A stretch of DNA of 64,000 bases, taken from assembly GCA_021234155.1 (NCBI GenBank), contig JAJEKV010000006.1:1550001-1614000 (forward strand), read 5' to 3'. The notes below the pieces were generated by a model that was not told the origin of the DNA, ran no database searches, and saw only the letters and a list, made by a program, of their open reading frames with translations. Source of the stretch: Isoetes taiwanensis (Eukaryota > Streptophyta > Lycopodiopsida > Isoetales > Isoetaceae). Positions 34,382 through 45,283 of this stretch are shown here, one piece after another. The position numbers and the translations under genes are program-made. How positions within the stretch are numbered: the stretch's first letter is position 1; every line of letters begins with the position of its first letter.

Positions 34382-34852
34382 AGCATGCCTCGAGCTCTAC
34401 AGTAAAAGCAACAAAATTGTGCAACTCTGGGGCTCCTTTCTCCAATAAAGGAGCAAACTAACTTAGATCTGGCCCTGTGAGGAGAGAACCAATCAGCCCA
34501 ACTTGTTCCTGGGCCGTGGGATATCTATGAGGGTGGAGCTGGATCACAAGCCTGGTCTGATTCAAAAAACTACGGAGCTTGGACCGAGTGCCATCAAACT
34601 TCTTTGGCAGGCTGATCTTATAGCCTCTGATAGCCTCAATCCAGAGCTAGAAGCAGATTCATGTGAAGCAACACGTTCCTTAAGCTCCTTATGTCCAACT
34701 CAAGAGCTGGCGGCATACTTGAAACAATTTCTTTGGTCCTCTTTGTAATAAAGTCGAAACCTCCTCTATAGATATAAAATCACCAAATACGAGCAAATAA
34801 ATGTTTAGGATCAGAGCAGGCAAGAACCGGTAAAAAGGATTCCGGTTCAAAC

Positions 34853-35128
34853 CATCATGAACCTAGGTGAAAACGAGGAAAATACGTGAAAAAGATACAA
34901 GAAATACGAGAGGAATATGCCAAGATCGGCAAAGAATCTGATATATGAACAGGAATCAAGAGTACAATGCCCCAAAGGCAAGCAAGAACACGAGACAGAT
35001 GTCTAGAAGGCTCAAGACTGGCATTGAACCGGAATGGTTCGATAAAAAGGAGGTGCCTCCTTATATATCTAGGCCAACAGTCAGGATCGCGCCACTCCAA
35101 TGGATGAGATCTTGCAAAGTGTCGTGCA
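34853..35128 (-). repeat. Chromovirus 5' LTR (unit 1)
   Basis: The partner of 30222-30482. The inner boundary next to GGTTCAAACC is set by comparison with unit 2, where the TG is intact at 55249. No clear tRNA primer-binding match was found next to it. Confidence 0.7.
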
Positions 35129-35309
35129 TGCATTTAGGTTCTAGAATATTCGAGAACCTCCTGGAGATAGTCCCACATATGAGGAAGACGTGAGGGAATG
35201 TCTTCAACAAATATTGGTAGCGCACTTGACAAAGGTGTGTGACTCGCAACTAGAAGGTTGCGAGTTTAAACCCTTACAACTACCCATTTGCATCCCTGTG
35301 ACGACCATC

Positions 35310-36276
35310 TTTTGTACATACGAGTATAATGTATGATACGAATATCCTTATGGTCGTCACAGTCATCAAGCATATGGTCCACGGCCCATGCGGTCCCTGC
35401 GGTCCCCTCAACCCAAATGCTCCTTGCATGAAAGTCACGGAAGGTAGCCCAACAAAGGAATGCACAAAGGGATTTCCGAAGCCATTTAATGAGAATACAA
35501 GAGAACGCAAATGGCTACCTAGAGTACAGAAGGCGGGATACATGCCACTTCACGAGGGGTGACAAGCCTATTGACAACAGATGGATAGTTCTCCACAATC
35601 GATGGCTGCTTGAAAAGTACGAGGCACCTTCAGTGTCGGTAGCGTGAAGTATATCTATAAGTACATCCACAAGGGGCATGATCGAGCAACCATCAAGGTC
35701 ACTACAGAACCAACAGGGAAATTCACATCCACATTCAATTGAGATGAGATGGTGCACTACCTTGACACGAGATACATCTCTGCACTTGAACCATGTGAAG
35801 GCTATACGGGTTCAAGATGCATGGCAACTCTCACACAGTACACATGCTACCTGTTCACCTGCCAAACAACCAAGCTGTCTATTATCAGGAACGCCACGAA
35901 AGATAAGCCATCGAGCGGCAGATGCAAAAGTAAACAATGTTGACTACATGGTCTGAGCTCAACAAGGATGACCCAGATGCACGTGAATACACTTATCCAG
36001 AAATCCCCCAGCACTATAAGTTCACGGGCCAAATGTCCTGGAAAAAGAGGAAGGGGAAGTATAAGCTCATTACACGGATGTACAATGTGAGCCCTAAGGA
36101 CAATGACCGCTACTACCTCCGCCTCTGTTGTTGCTACATATCAAGGGCTTAAACCACCTTCAAGACATCGCACTATCAATGGAAAACTATGGTCAACTTT
36201 CAAGGAAGCTGCCAAAGAGCTCGACTTACCGGAAGACGATGCCGAATGGGAGAAGACACTCAAAGATGTGAGCATC
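35310..36276 (+). mobile_element. Helitron central region (unit 1)
   Basis: Frames read IKHMVHGPCGPCGPLNPNAP, CTKGFPKPFNENT, then SVKYIYKYIHKGHDRATIKV, DTRYISALEP, ELNKDDPDAREYTYPEIPQH and DNDRYYLRL. These match the plant Helitron protein between Rep and helicase. Unit 1 is frameshifted in RYYLRLLLLHIKGATSFEDM; unit 2 is intact there. The segment ends where the LTR element inserted (36277). Between the chromovirus LTR and 35310 the sequence is unassigned. Confidence 0.85.
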
Positions 36277-36277
36277 G

Positions 36278-37405
36278 TGTTGTGTGTTTTATCTTGACAA
36301 TTTTTGCATGATGTGCTTAAATTGGTGGATTGTGTGCAAAAATGGAGAACAATATGGGTGTAATGTGGAGAAAATGTAAAAAATGTGCAAATATTGTGGA
36401 GGAAGCATTTATGATGTATTGAAGTCAGTGTGGGAAATTCAACTTATTTATTGTATTTCTTATGACACGCTTTTTAAAATTGAATGTGTCAATTGACACA
36501 CTTCCAAATTTTTTGTGTCACATTTGACGCGTTGTGAACACCATTGACACACTTTTTTATGTTATCAAATGAAGAAAATAATTTGAAATTCTACAACAAA
36601 AAGATTACAATATGAATTTTGCTATGAAAGATAAGTTTATATAAATATAAGGAAAATGAAAAATTCTATTGAATATTAATTCTTCTTACATTATTAAGTA
36701 TACACATACATTAAGCCTTGTACAGACAACTCTTGTGTATTTGGGGCTCTAATTTTTTTTGACACACTTAATATTTTTAAGTGTGTCAAATGACACATTT
36801 AAATTTTTTTTTAAAAGTCTCTTTTGACGCATTTTATCAAACTATAAATTCTCTTTTGACACATTTTCTCTACGGAAGATGTCTCTTTGACACATTTTTT
36901 TGCTTTTGACACCCTCTGGGGTGTCAAATTCCCACACTGATTGAAGTTGAACTTACGGACTTGAAGGTGTATAAAAGTTCTTTTCAATGGTTAAAGCATG
37001 GGGGTGAGGTGACGCAATCCTAAGAGACATGTAAGTTATTGGAGATCTAATGATGGAGATTGCTTAAAGATGAATGGCGGAGATTTGTTGTGTAAGTTTA
37101 AGAGGAGGCACGTCTCCTCATTCTCTCTCTCTTCCACTCTTGGAGTTTTCTTGAAGATCTATTGTAGAGTGCATCTTCTATGGAAGAATTAATGATAGAA
37201 GAGGAGGATGAACCTCCAGATTATCTCGATTATTATTTGGTTGTGCAATTGAGGTGTATTTAATCTCTTGTTCCATTCTTCAAATTCTTCTCTTCAATTC
37301 TCGTGTCTTGCCTTTTGAGTGCTTGCAGGTAGAGTGTGGCATAGCCTGATGTATATATTTTGCATTCTGCTTAGCTTGGAATTTGGTTCATTCTGTTGGA
37401 TTACA
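36278..37405 (+). repeat. 5' LTR with nested MITE (unit 1)
   Basis: Starts TGTTGTGTGTTTTATCTTG and ends CTGTTGGATTACA. It is 1128 bp only because of the 514-bp MITE and its 8-bp duplication. Without them it matches 40064-40660 closely. GGTGTATAAAAG (near 36967) is a likely TATA region. Confidence 0.9.
36426..36939. mobile_element. hAT-type MITE with TGACAC motifs (unit 1), 514 bp
   Basis: Ends are CAGTGTGGGAA.TT and AATTCCCACACTG. The 8-bp duplication ATTGAAGT flanks it (36418-36425 and 36940-36947). The 3' LTR of the same retrotransposon has the empty site. The interior contains about 12 copies of TGACAC or its complement GTGTCA. No coding capacity. Confidence 0.95.
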
Positions 37406-37686
37406 TAAGTGAGAGGCATTTCGAGAATAGCAGCATTCTATCAGCAGTTGTCTTCAAACAAATTGCCACATGGCATGCAGATCGGAAACAAAAGAGTTAT
37501 TCTGAGGTATCAATCCACTTTTTTGTAACAAAGTTAAGCATTTCAGAGATTTTAAAAGAATTCATATGAAAAAGCTTCTGTTTTCTCTTTTGACTGGCCA
37601 CCAAAATCAGAAAGAAGTGTTTAGAATACATTTGTATTTGAAAGCAATAACTTCATTATGATCTTGCCTCAGTGGACGATAAAAAA

Positions 37687-37716
37687 TCATTCTCATTCTC
37701 ATTCTCATTCTCATTT
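37687..37716. repeat. (TCATTC)n microsatellite, unit 1
   Basis: Four to five hexamer units inside the LTR element; the same tract is at 58081-58110 in unit 2. Confidence 0.9.
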
Positions 37717-38440
37717 ATTGTCAGCCTCTGTGATCTCCCAAACCTTCATAGTCTCTATTATATCCGAAATTAGAAGATAAACATATAATGAAAAGCGATC
37801 CCGTGCTACTGCTGATTTATCAAATCCTGCTTGAAATAGATGCCATAGTTTTGCCTTGTCTTGGATTGTTGGAACCCTGCAATCCTTCCTTCATTACTTT
37901 CCCTTCAATCCAGCCTTGGCAATTTTTTTCTTAGAATCTGCCTCTTTTTCCCTCCTCAGTACTCTGCATTGCTTCACAGATTTCATGTCCTGGATTGGCC
38001 TTCTGGCGAACCCAAATCTTATTGAAGTTTTTTGCAAAGGAAGTTTTTTCAAGAAAGCATCCATCCGCCAGAACTAGCCCTGTGCATTGGCCGATGCCTT
38101 TTGCACAATCCAACCCGTCTACCTTTGCCTACTCCTCCTTCTGCCATATGTAACAGCAGCCTGATCTATCTGTCTTCTGATACCCTAACCGCCATCATGC
38201 GCACAGAAAGGCCATGCCCTTCCCCGACCACCCAAATGGTTTTCCTCTTCTTCTTCCTTTTTATGCCATCTCTGCCATAGCTGATCCGTTCGACCATATC
38301 CAACAAGCTTCCTGTGCGCCTCCATACCTTTGAAACGTCTGCCTCCATGCTGTTAACCGCCGCCATAGCCTCACCCTGGACCACCATCTCCACTCAGCAA
38401 ACCTGCAGAAGAAATTTGCAACCCTAACGATGAACCCTAG

Positions 38441-39162
38441 TAGAATAGAATATGATTTTATCGTCCACGGAGACCAACTGGCCTATGGGACCCAAGTACA
38501 AAGAGAGAGCAGCAGGCGTATTACTATCAGGATTAAAAAACCCCCGCCCCGAAGGGTTTTCGGGGGAAAAACCTTAGTAGCAATAAGGATGCTGACATAC
38601 TGCACAGTTATATACATAATCACAAGTACAGCTGAGGTTAATGTCGGACAGGGGGGCATAACTGAGTCCGCGTATCCATTACCTCCCAGAGGTACGATCC
38701 CAACAAGCCTACAGAGGCCGTGCTCAGTAGCTCATGCAAGGCCTGATGGGGCACAACTAACCGAGCATACCGAGCCCGGATATGCTCGTACGCCGGACAG
38801 GCCTGGAGGGCGTGACATTCATCCTCAATGGCGCCCTGTTGACAGCACTGACAGACTCTGTCCTCACGCGGCTCCCGAATCCATCTCCCTGTCTCAATGC
38901 GGAGGTGGTGTGCACCTGTGCGAATGGAAGCAATCACCCTGCGCTTTTTCATGGGTAGATGGGTGCGCAGGTAGTGGTGTGGGCCCCTCGTGAGCATGGG
39001 ATTAACCTGCTGTCGATAATTTGCCACCTTGACATGTGACAGGGCCTCTGCATCCCAAAGCTTGGCCATGAAGCAAGCATCCAAGTACTGCTTCAAGGCA
39101 GCGCGTTCCTTCGGTGTATGCACTGGTCCACATCTGTGTGCCTGCACATTCCATAGTGAGAA
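38441..39162 (-). mobile_element. LINE C-terminus and 3' end nested in the LTR element (unit 1)
   Basis: The minus strand 39147-38638 is a clean 169-codon frame: YLDACFMAKLWDAEALSHVK, RTGAHHLRIETGRWIREPRE, then a Cys/His cluster CQCCQQGAIEDECHALQACP and YEHIRARYARLVVP. This is the C-terminal zinc-binding end of plant LINE ORF2. The 3' end, with GAATAGAATA next to 38441, matches the LINE at 13256. It is the best-preserved of the three related ends in the window. The 5' truncation is at about 39162. Confidence 0.85.
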
Positions 39163-40044
39163 AGGAGGAAAGATGAGATAATGGTATCATGGAAAATATT
39201 CAGTTCTACATGAGAAACAAAAACAACATAAATGATTACTAAGATTGGCAGTTTGATAAGGGATTTGGTTTAGTGTGGCAAGGGCCAGGCTCAAATCAGT
39301 AATATTGCAAATTTTGTTCCGATTTCAAAAATATTATATAGATGAAGAGTTAGAATATTTTTGATGCTATTTATTTGCCAATATATTGATGAAGACAAAT
39401 TGTTAAGAAGATGTTAGTTATATATTCCCCAACTACTATAGAAGAGATGATATATTATTGGGGACCAGGATACATTTGTTTTGTTCCAAGTGTTTGAGGG
39501 TTGCAGTACTCTCAAGGTTATTTAAAGTTGAATTCTATGTTAAAGATTTCCAAGTCAAGTACGAAGATTGTGAAACAATGGTTAGTATTTTGCTTTTGCA
39601 ACTTATAGAAGTTTAATATTTTAGTTATTAAATATTTGAAAGCATCAAAGGAAGTTGTACAAGTTTTATTTTATTATTTAAGTGATTATCGATGGCATGA
39701 TGGATGTGCTGACCTAGAAAGGTAGCAGCATCCCATGACCTATGTAAAATGTGATGAAAAATTATAAGTGATGTGAAGGGGATAGAGCGCTATACCAGGC
39801 AGTAGAGTGAGGGTGCCACTACCTGGATGGGACTTGCCACCCTACAATTGATGAAGATGAAGTGATGTTAGAAGTTTTTAGTATTTTTTTCCCTTGGAAG
39901 ACTTCTATAGATGTTTTTGAAGACTTGAAGACATTTTGACATTGGATTTTTGTTAAGTTGTGATGCTATTTTAAGGACCAAGTTGAAGATATGAAGATCA
40001 AATACATGATTTTGAAGAATTCATCGGGGACGGTGAATAATCTT

Positions 40045-40060
40045 GGGGGGGGGGGGGGGA
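40045..40060 (+). other. Polypurine tract (unit 1)
   Basis: A run of 15 G and one A directly before the 3' LTR, the primer site for plus-strand synthesis in LTR elements. Unit 2 (60439-60456) reads the same tract broken by A residues, GGGGAGGGGAGGGGGGA. Confidence 0.7.
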
Positions 40061-40063
40061 TAA

Positions 40064-40660
40064 TGTTGTGTGTTTTATCTTGACAATTTTTGCATGGTGT
40101 GCTTAAATTGGTGAAATATGTGCAAAAATGGAGAACAATATGGGTGTAATGTGGAGAAAATGTAAAAAATATGCAAATATTGTGGAGGAAGCATTTATGA
40201 TGTATTGAAGTTGAACTTATGGACTTGAAGGTGTATAAAAGTCCTTACAGCATGGGGGTGAGGTGGTGCAATCCTAGGAGACATGTAAGTTATTGGAGAT
40301 CTAATGGTGGAGATTGTTTAAAGATGATTGGAGGAGATTTGTTGTGTAAGTTTAAGAGGAGGCACGTCTCCTCATTCTCTCTCTCTTCCACTCTTGGAGT
40401 TTTCTTGAAGATCTATTGTAGAGTGCATCTTCTATGGAAGAATTAATAATAGAAGAGGAGGATGAACCTCCAGATTATCTCGATTATTATTTGGTTGTGC
40501 AATTGAGGTGTATTTGATCTCTTGTTCCATTCTTCAAAATTATTCTCTTCAATTCTCGTGTCTCGCCTTTTGAGTGCTTGCTGGTAGAGTGTGGCGCAGC
40601 CTGATGCATATATTTTGCATTCTGCTTAGCTTGAGGTTTGGTTCATTCTGTTGGATTACG
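40064..40660 (+). repeat. 3' LTR (unit 1)
   Basis: About 597 bp, starting TGTTGTGTG and ending GGATTACG. It preserves the empty MITE site as a single ATTGAAGT. Confidence 0.9.
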
Positions 40661-40661
40661 T

Positions 40662-42191
40662 GCATCTTCTAGATACCGATGCAGCTATGCCAAACACTCG
40701 CATTCATTTGCCTATACAACGACCCATAAGATCCAATGGAGCTATGGGAGCTCTTCAAGGACAGCATGACAGAAGATTACCAATGGCAGATGCCACAAGA
40801 GCAAGCTTATAACTGCGCACTAAAGGACATCGACAACATCTTCCAGATGAGCGGCTACACATGCCAGCAACTTGGACTGCCAGAATCACGACTAGACCTT
40901 CTAGGCAACTTCCCAAATAAACTGACATTCGATACAGAAAAGGAGTTGAAAGAAGGGCAGGAAAACTATAGAAAGCTGGCCCAGGAGGCACAGGCAAGAC
41001 GTTCCTCTTTAATAGTCAGGTAAGTATACTAAGAGGATGTGGCGTTCTCTGCACTGCGAGCAACAAGCCAACAAGCAGAGCAACTTAAAACGGCAAGCAT
41101 CATGGTCTGGGATGAAATGGGGATGACACACACGCAGGCACTCACCGCTGTCGACATGCTTTTACGTGAGATATGCCAGGATAACAAGCTGCCTGGGGGA
41201 ATGATAATGGTCACCGGCAGCGATTTTCAACAGCAGTTGCCTGTGGTCAAGCGTGCAACAAGGAGGAAGTCATCTCTAAGTGTGTCAAGAGGAACCCATT
41301 GTGGACTTTCAAGTTCTACAAACTGACGCAAAACATGCGGGTCAGAAAAGACGAGCAAATCTTCTCAAATTGGCTACATCATCTCGGTAATGGGAAACGG
41401 ATGAACAATGAGTTAGGGCTCGACTACAACTTGGTGAAGATACACAAAGAATGTGTTGTCGAAGACGACCTGATTGACAGCATCTTCGATAAGGAAATAA
41501 CGAAGGCAAATGTGCCCCTGTTGTATGACAAGGCCATCCTAACACCAAAGAATGAAGACACGCTGAGATCAACGATAAGGTGCTTCTAAGGTTGAATGGA
41601 CAACTCCATACGTATAGGAGGATAAATGCCATTATTGCAGAAGGCGAAGATGCTACAAGGGATTTTTCAATCGAGTTCATCAACCATCTGACACCTTCTA
41701 GCATGCCACCGTATAAGCTGCACATCAAGGACGGTGCAATCATCATCCTACTCAGAAACATGAACCCGAGGGCCGGTCTACGCAACGGCACCCGCCTTCG
41801 CGTCATCAAAGCGCACCCAAGGATCACAGATGCAAAGATAATCACAAGGCACCTACAAAGGAACACGGGTCCTCATACCAAGGATAACCCTAAAGCCATC
41901 AGACATCGACCTCCTCCCCTTCAAGCGAAGATAGTTCCTCGTGCGACTTGCATTCTCGATGACCATAAACAGTCACAAGGTCAGTCCATGACCTCCATTG
42001 GCATCTACCTACCAACGCCAGTTTTCACACATGGTCAGCTCTATGTCGCATTCTCAAGATGCACCACACAATACGGAGTGAACGTATACATTCAAGATAC
42101 CTCAAAACAAGGAGCACTGCTAAAAAATAAAAGGAGGTTCACTCCAAATGTAATCTACAAAGAGATTCTACGTGATGAAATAGCCCCATAA
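40662..42191 (+). pseudogene. Helitron PIF1-type helicase (unit 1)
   Basis: Begins with AFICLYNDP, a TAA, then ELWELFKDSMTEDYQWQM. The Walker A motif GPGGTGKTFLFN is at about 40979-41014 in a shifted frame. Next is MVWDEMGM (Walker B), soon after, so part of the region between appears deleted. GSDFQQQLPVV and LTQNMRVRKDEQIF follow. The last 203 codons (41580-42191) are clean: LLRNMNPRAGLRNGTRLRV and QGQSMTSIGIYLPTPVFTHG followed by QLYVAFSRC, helicase motifs V and VI. Frame breaks near 41030, 41270 and 41575 make it inactive as written. Confidence 0.85.
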
Positions 42192-42954
42192 CTTCTATAG
42201 ATCTCTTACACTGTACTAATACCCATCAACTCTGGGCACTATTATTATGTTTGGATATTTTTTTTTTCCTATAATAAACGATAGATAGATTTTCAATGTA
42301 ATTTTGTCAAAGGGTTACTACACACTTTTCTCATTCTTAGGATGGGTCCTAGATCAACACATAAGTGGTATTCTCATTGAGCTCTTTGAAAAATCATTGA
42401 GTACAAATTGGCTCCCCCCCACTAGGTTAAGGAATTTGAAAATCATTGATATAGAAAATGCTCCGAAACTAGACAATCATCGAGAGCATATCAAATGATA
42501 ATAAAAGATAAAAGTATAATCCATCTGCTATAAATATCGAACCAAGGCAAAGATCGTGGATAAGGTAACCTTCTTTATATGGCAATCAATAGGCCTTCAA
42601 GAGCCCTTCGCACAATACTGTCACGATCCCATATTCATGTTTGTGAAGAACATATGTATGCAAGCAGAGAGTTCTCGTCTCGTCACAATTTTCGAAAGGT
42701 ATGACAACGATCACAAAAGTGCTAATTGAGACCAGCTGAAAAAACCTGCAAGCTCAAAATTGCTCCCCAATTAAATGTTAGTAAGTGATCTTAGGGACTT
42801 TCATGATATAGCCAACTAGAAAACATATCCATGAGTCATCCATTCGAATAGAGACTAGAAAACCAACATAAAGAAACATCACTGAACTAGAAAGAACATC
42901 CATATGATGCTACCTCGGAGGCTACAATGCCACGCCGAGAAAATAAATAACAAA
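42192..42954 (+). mobile_element. Helitron 3' flank (unit 1)
   Basis: Non-coding sequence after the helicase stop, preserved also at 63096-62336 (inverted). Contains AATAAA-like words near 42273. I could not find the CTRR end with its hairpin, so the Helitron border is not fixed. It ends at the duplication junction. Confidence 0.5.
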
Positions 42955-43064
42955 CGCCTGGAAGTGGGTCGCAGATTCCAGACCCGCTCCCGGCTCCCGC
43001 CGGTCACGGGGCCCCTGGAATCCGCTTCCCACATTCCATGCCACCATACATCTTGTGTTATCTT

Positions 43065-45283
43065 CATCTTGTGTTAATATTTGTTCCAACATTAAAGTAA
43101 TGACTATATGTGATGATGCCTATAAACGAATCTAGAGTCTGCGCTCTATCAAAAACTTATTACCCGCATGGGTGACAACTTGCATGCACTAAAAATTCTA
43201 TCAAGGGAAGTTTAATTTAGCATTTAGTAAAAAGGCATATCTTTCTCAAAAGTGGAATTTTAGCGATGGCCTTTGTTCTGTTCTACCAACAATGCATGTA
43301 GTATTTTTGTCCTCAACATATGTCAATGCTTTTGATATTGTCAATGGTTTGAAGAAATCCTTGAGGCTGGCAAATCGAGAGGATTATTAATCATGGTCGA
43401 GAAGATCATGTCCTGCTACGAAAGAAGTCGTAGATCATCTGGAAGGACCAAATCATATTTGTTATGCCCTTAACTAAATTTGATCTAATGGTTGTCAATG
43501 GTCAAATCTTCGAGATCCATAATTTCTAAAAACCTCCAAGTTGATAGGCAAGTGTGTTATTGTTGGGCACTCATAAAAGATGGATGTGTGTTATCTTTGG
43601 TCAAGACCATTAATTGCAACAATGAAGTTGTGGAATCCATTTGTAATGACATAGCATTCACGTCTTTGTCACATAGAGAGGGGCCTCATGACCGGCAATG
43701 ATATCGCCGGCTATGGGTCTCTAAGGGTCTAAACCATTCCTCTACAAAATAGAAATAGTGGAGTTTTTTTTTATAAACAGATCCGATAATGAAGACAATC
43801 TTGCAAAATCTGACATTGTTTGTGCACCAAAAAGCCAGGGAAAAGCTAGATCCGACAGTCTTTTACTTGAAATTCATTCGACAATGTTTCTTGCAAGTTA
43901 AGATAGTGTATTGTGCACCAAAAAGCCACGAGGAAGGCTAGATCTGATCTAATCTTGCTTCAGATCCGGCAGAAAAGCATTAGATCGCCATATTCGACCC
44001 CAAAAAACGTCAGGCTAACCAAAAATCTTCACTAACTGAACGGAGTGCCCCTTCTACTTCCATCGTGCAATGTAAGGAGGACCACGTTGCATGATGAGAA
44101 TGCACGCCACTGAAAAAAAAGAACCCTATTTCTATTTTCTGGCCATTTATTTCCTACTACAGTATTCATTCCATGGCCTCTCCATTCATAATATAGTGTC
44201 TGTTCCACAGTATAAACTTCATCCTCTCATCGTCATTACGTGTACGGAATGATACGTCATATTCCCTTGCAAGTTGCCTTTTGTTTTAGTGTGCCTGTTT
44301 AGTAGTAAATAATTCCTAATTCAATTATGATATCCTTTATCATGTATCGAAATCAAAATTTAAGTCACTATTCATGATTATTCTTGATTCTGGGAGAACT
44401 TAGGGGTAACGAAGGTTTTCCAATTTCGTTTGAGTCAGTGCATGGGAGTAAAATTTTCAAAAGATTTTCGTATATTTTTCTATAAGGATGATCTAATTTT
44501 TCAGTTGGAAACTTGAAATATCCAAATGATTTAGGGAACATTAGGAGATTTTTGGGTAGGCTCAAAAAGTGTTCCCCACACTCAAGGTTATAGCACTATT
44601 GGCACGTGAAATATTAGGCCCACAACTTGGAAAAGGGTGTAGCAATATCTACATATATGATGAGCGTTTGACTATGCTTTTCTTCATCTTGTGTTAATAT
44701 TTGTTCCAACATTAAAGTAATGACTATATGTGATGATGCCTATAAACGAATCTAGAATCTGCGCTCTATCAAGAACTTATTACCCTCATGGGTGACAACT
44801 TGCATTCACTAAAAATAATATAAGGGAAGTTTAATTTAGCATTTAGTAAAAAGGCATATCTTTCTCAAAAGTAGAATTTTAGCCATGGCCTTTGTTCTGT
44901 TCCAATGCATGTAGTATTTTTGTCCTCAACATATGTCAATGCTTTTGATATTTTCAATGGTTTGAAGAAATCCTTGAGGCCAGCAAATCGAGAGGATTAT
45001 TAGGTTAATCATGGTCGAGAAGATTATGTCCTGCTACAAAAGAAGTTGTAGCTAACATCATCTTGAAGGACCAAGTCATATTTGTTATGCCCTTAACTAA
45101 ATTTGATCTGATGGTTGTCAATGGTCAAATCTTCGAGATCCATAATTTCTAAAAACCTCCAAGTTGGTAGGCAATTGTGTTATCTTTGGTCACTCATAAA
45201 AGATGGATGTGTGTTATCTTTGGTCAAGACCATTAATTGCAACAATGAAGTTGTGGAATTCTTTTGTAATGACATAGCATTCA
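43065..45283. repeat. Local tandem repeat, ~1.6-kb period (unit 2)
   Basis: The counterpart of 22751-24946, with copies starting at 43065 and 44685. The GC hairpin at 43675-43718 is degraded compared with 23360-23412, in a stretch dense in CG and CHG sites. Confidence 0.85.

Larger units (their letters stand above)
30222..35128 (-). mobile_element. Chromovirus (Ty3/gypsy with chromodomain), ~4.9 kb, unit 1
   Basis: Minus-strand order is LTR, gag, zinc knuckle, protease, RT, RNase H remnant, integrase, chromodomain, LTR. This order (integrase after RT) and the terminal chromodomain define Ty3/gypsy chromoviruses. It interrupts the Helitron. Its LTRs differ from each other much more than those of the LTR element at 36277, so it is the older insertion. 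Stops, frameshifts and an internal RT/RNase H deletion make it defective. Confidence 0.9.
36277..40661. mobile_element. Non-autonomous LTR retrotransposon (unit 1), 4.4 kb
   Basis: Two LTRs (36278-37405 and 40064-40660), a G-rich polypurine tract (40045-40060) before the right LTR, and GCATC on both sides (36272-36276 and 40662-40666). Removing it restores the Helitron reading across the site. The internal 2.6 kb has no gag or pol, only spacer, a microsatellite and a LINE 3' end, so it depended on other elements (LARD-like). The LTR element orientation is plus, from the tract position. Confidence 0.9.
22644..42954. repeat. Segmental duplication, unit 1 (~20.3 kb)
   Basis: Colinear with 42955 onward, with the same nested transposons in the same order. 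The right end joins Helitron 3' flank (ending AAATAAATAACAAA) directly to the first bases of unit 2. In unit 2 that flank continues instead into other sequence (seen inverted at 62336 leftward). Unit 2 therefore keeps the native right flank and unit 1 keeps the native left flank, as expected of a tandem duplication. Confidence 0.95.
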
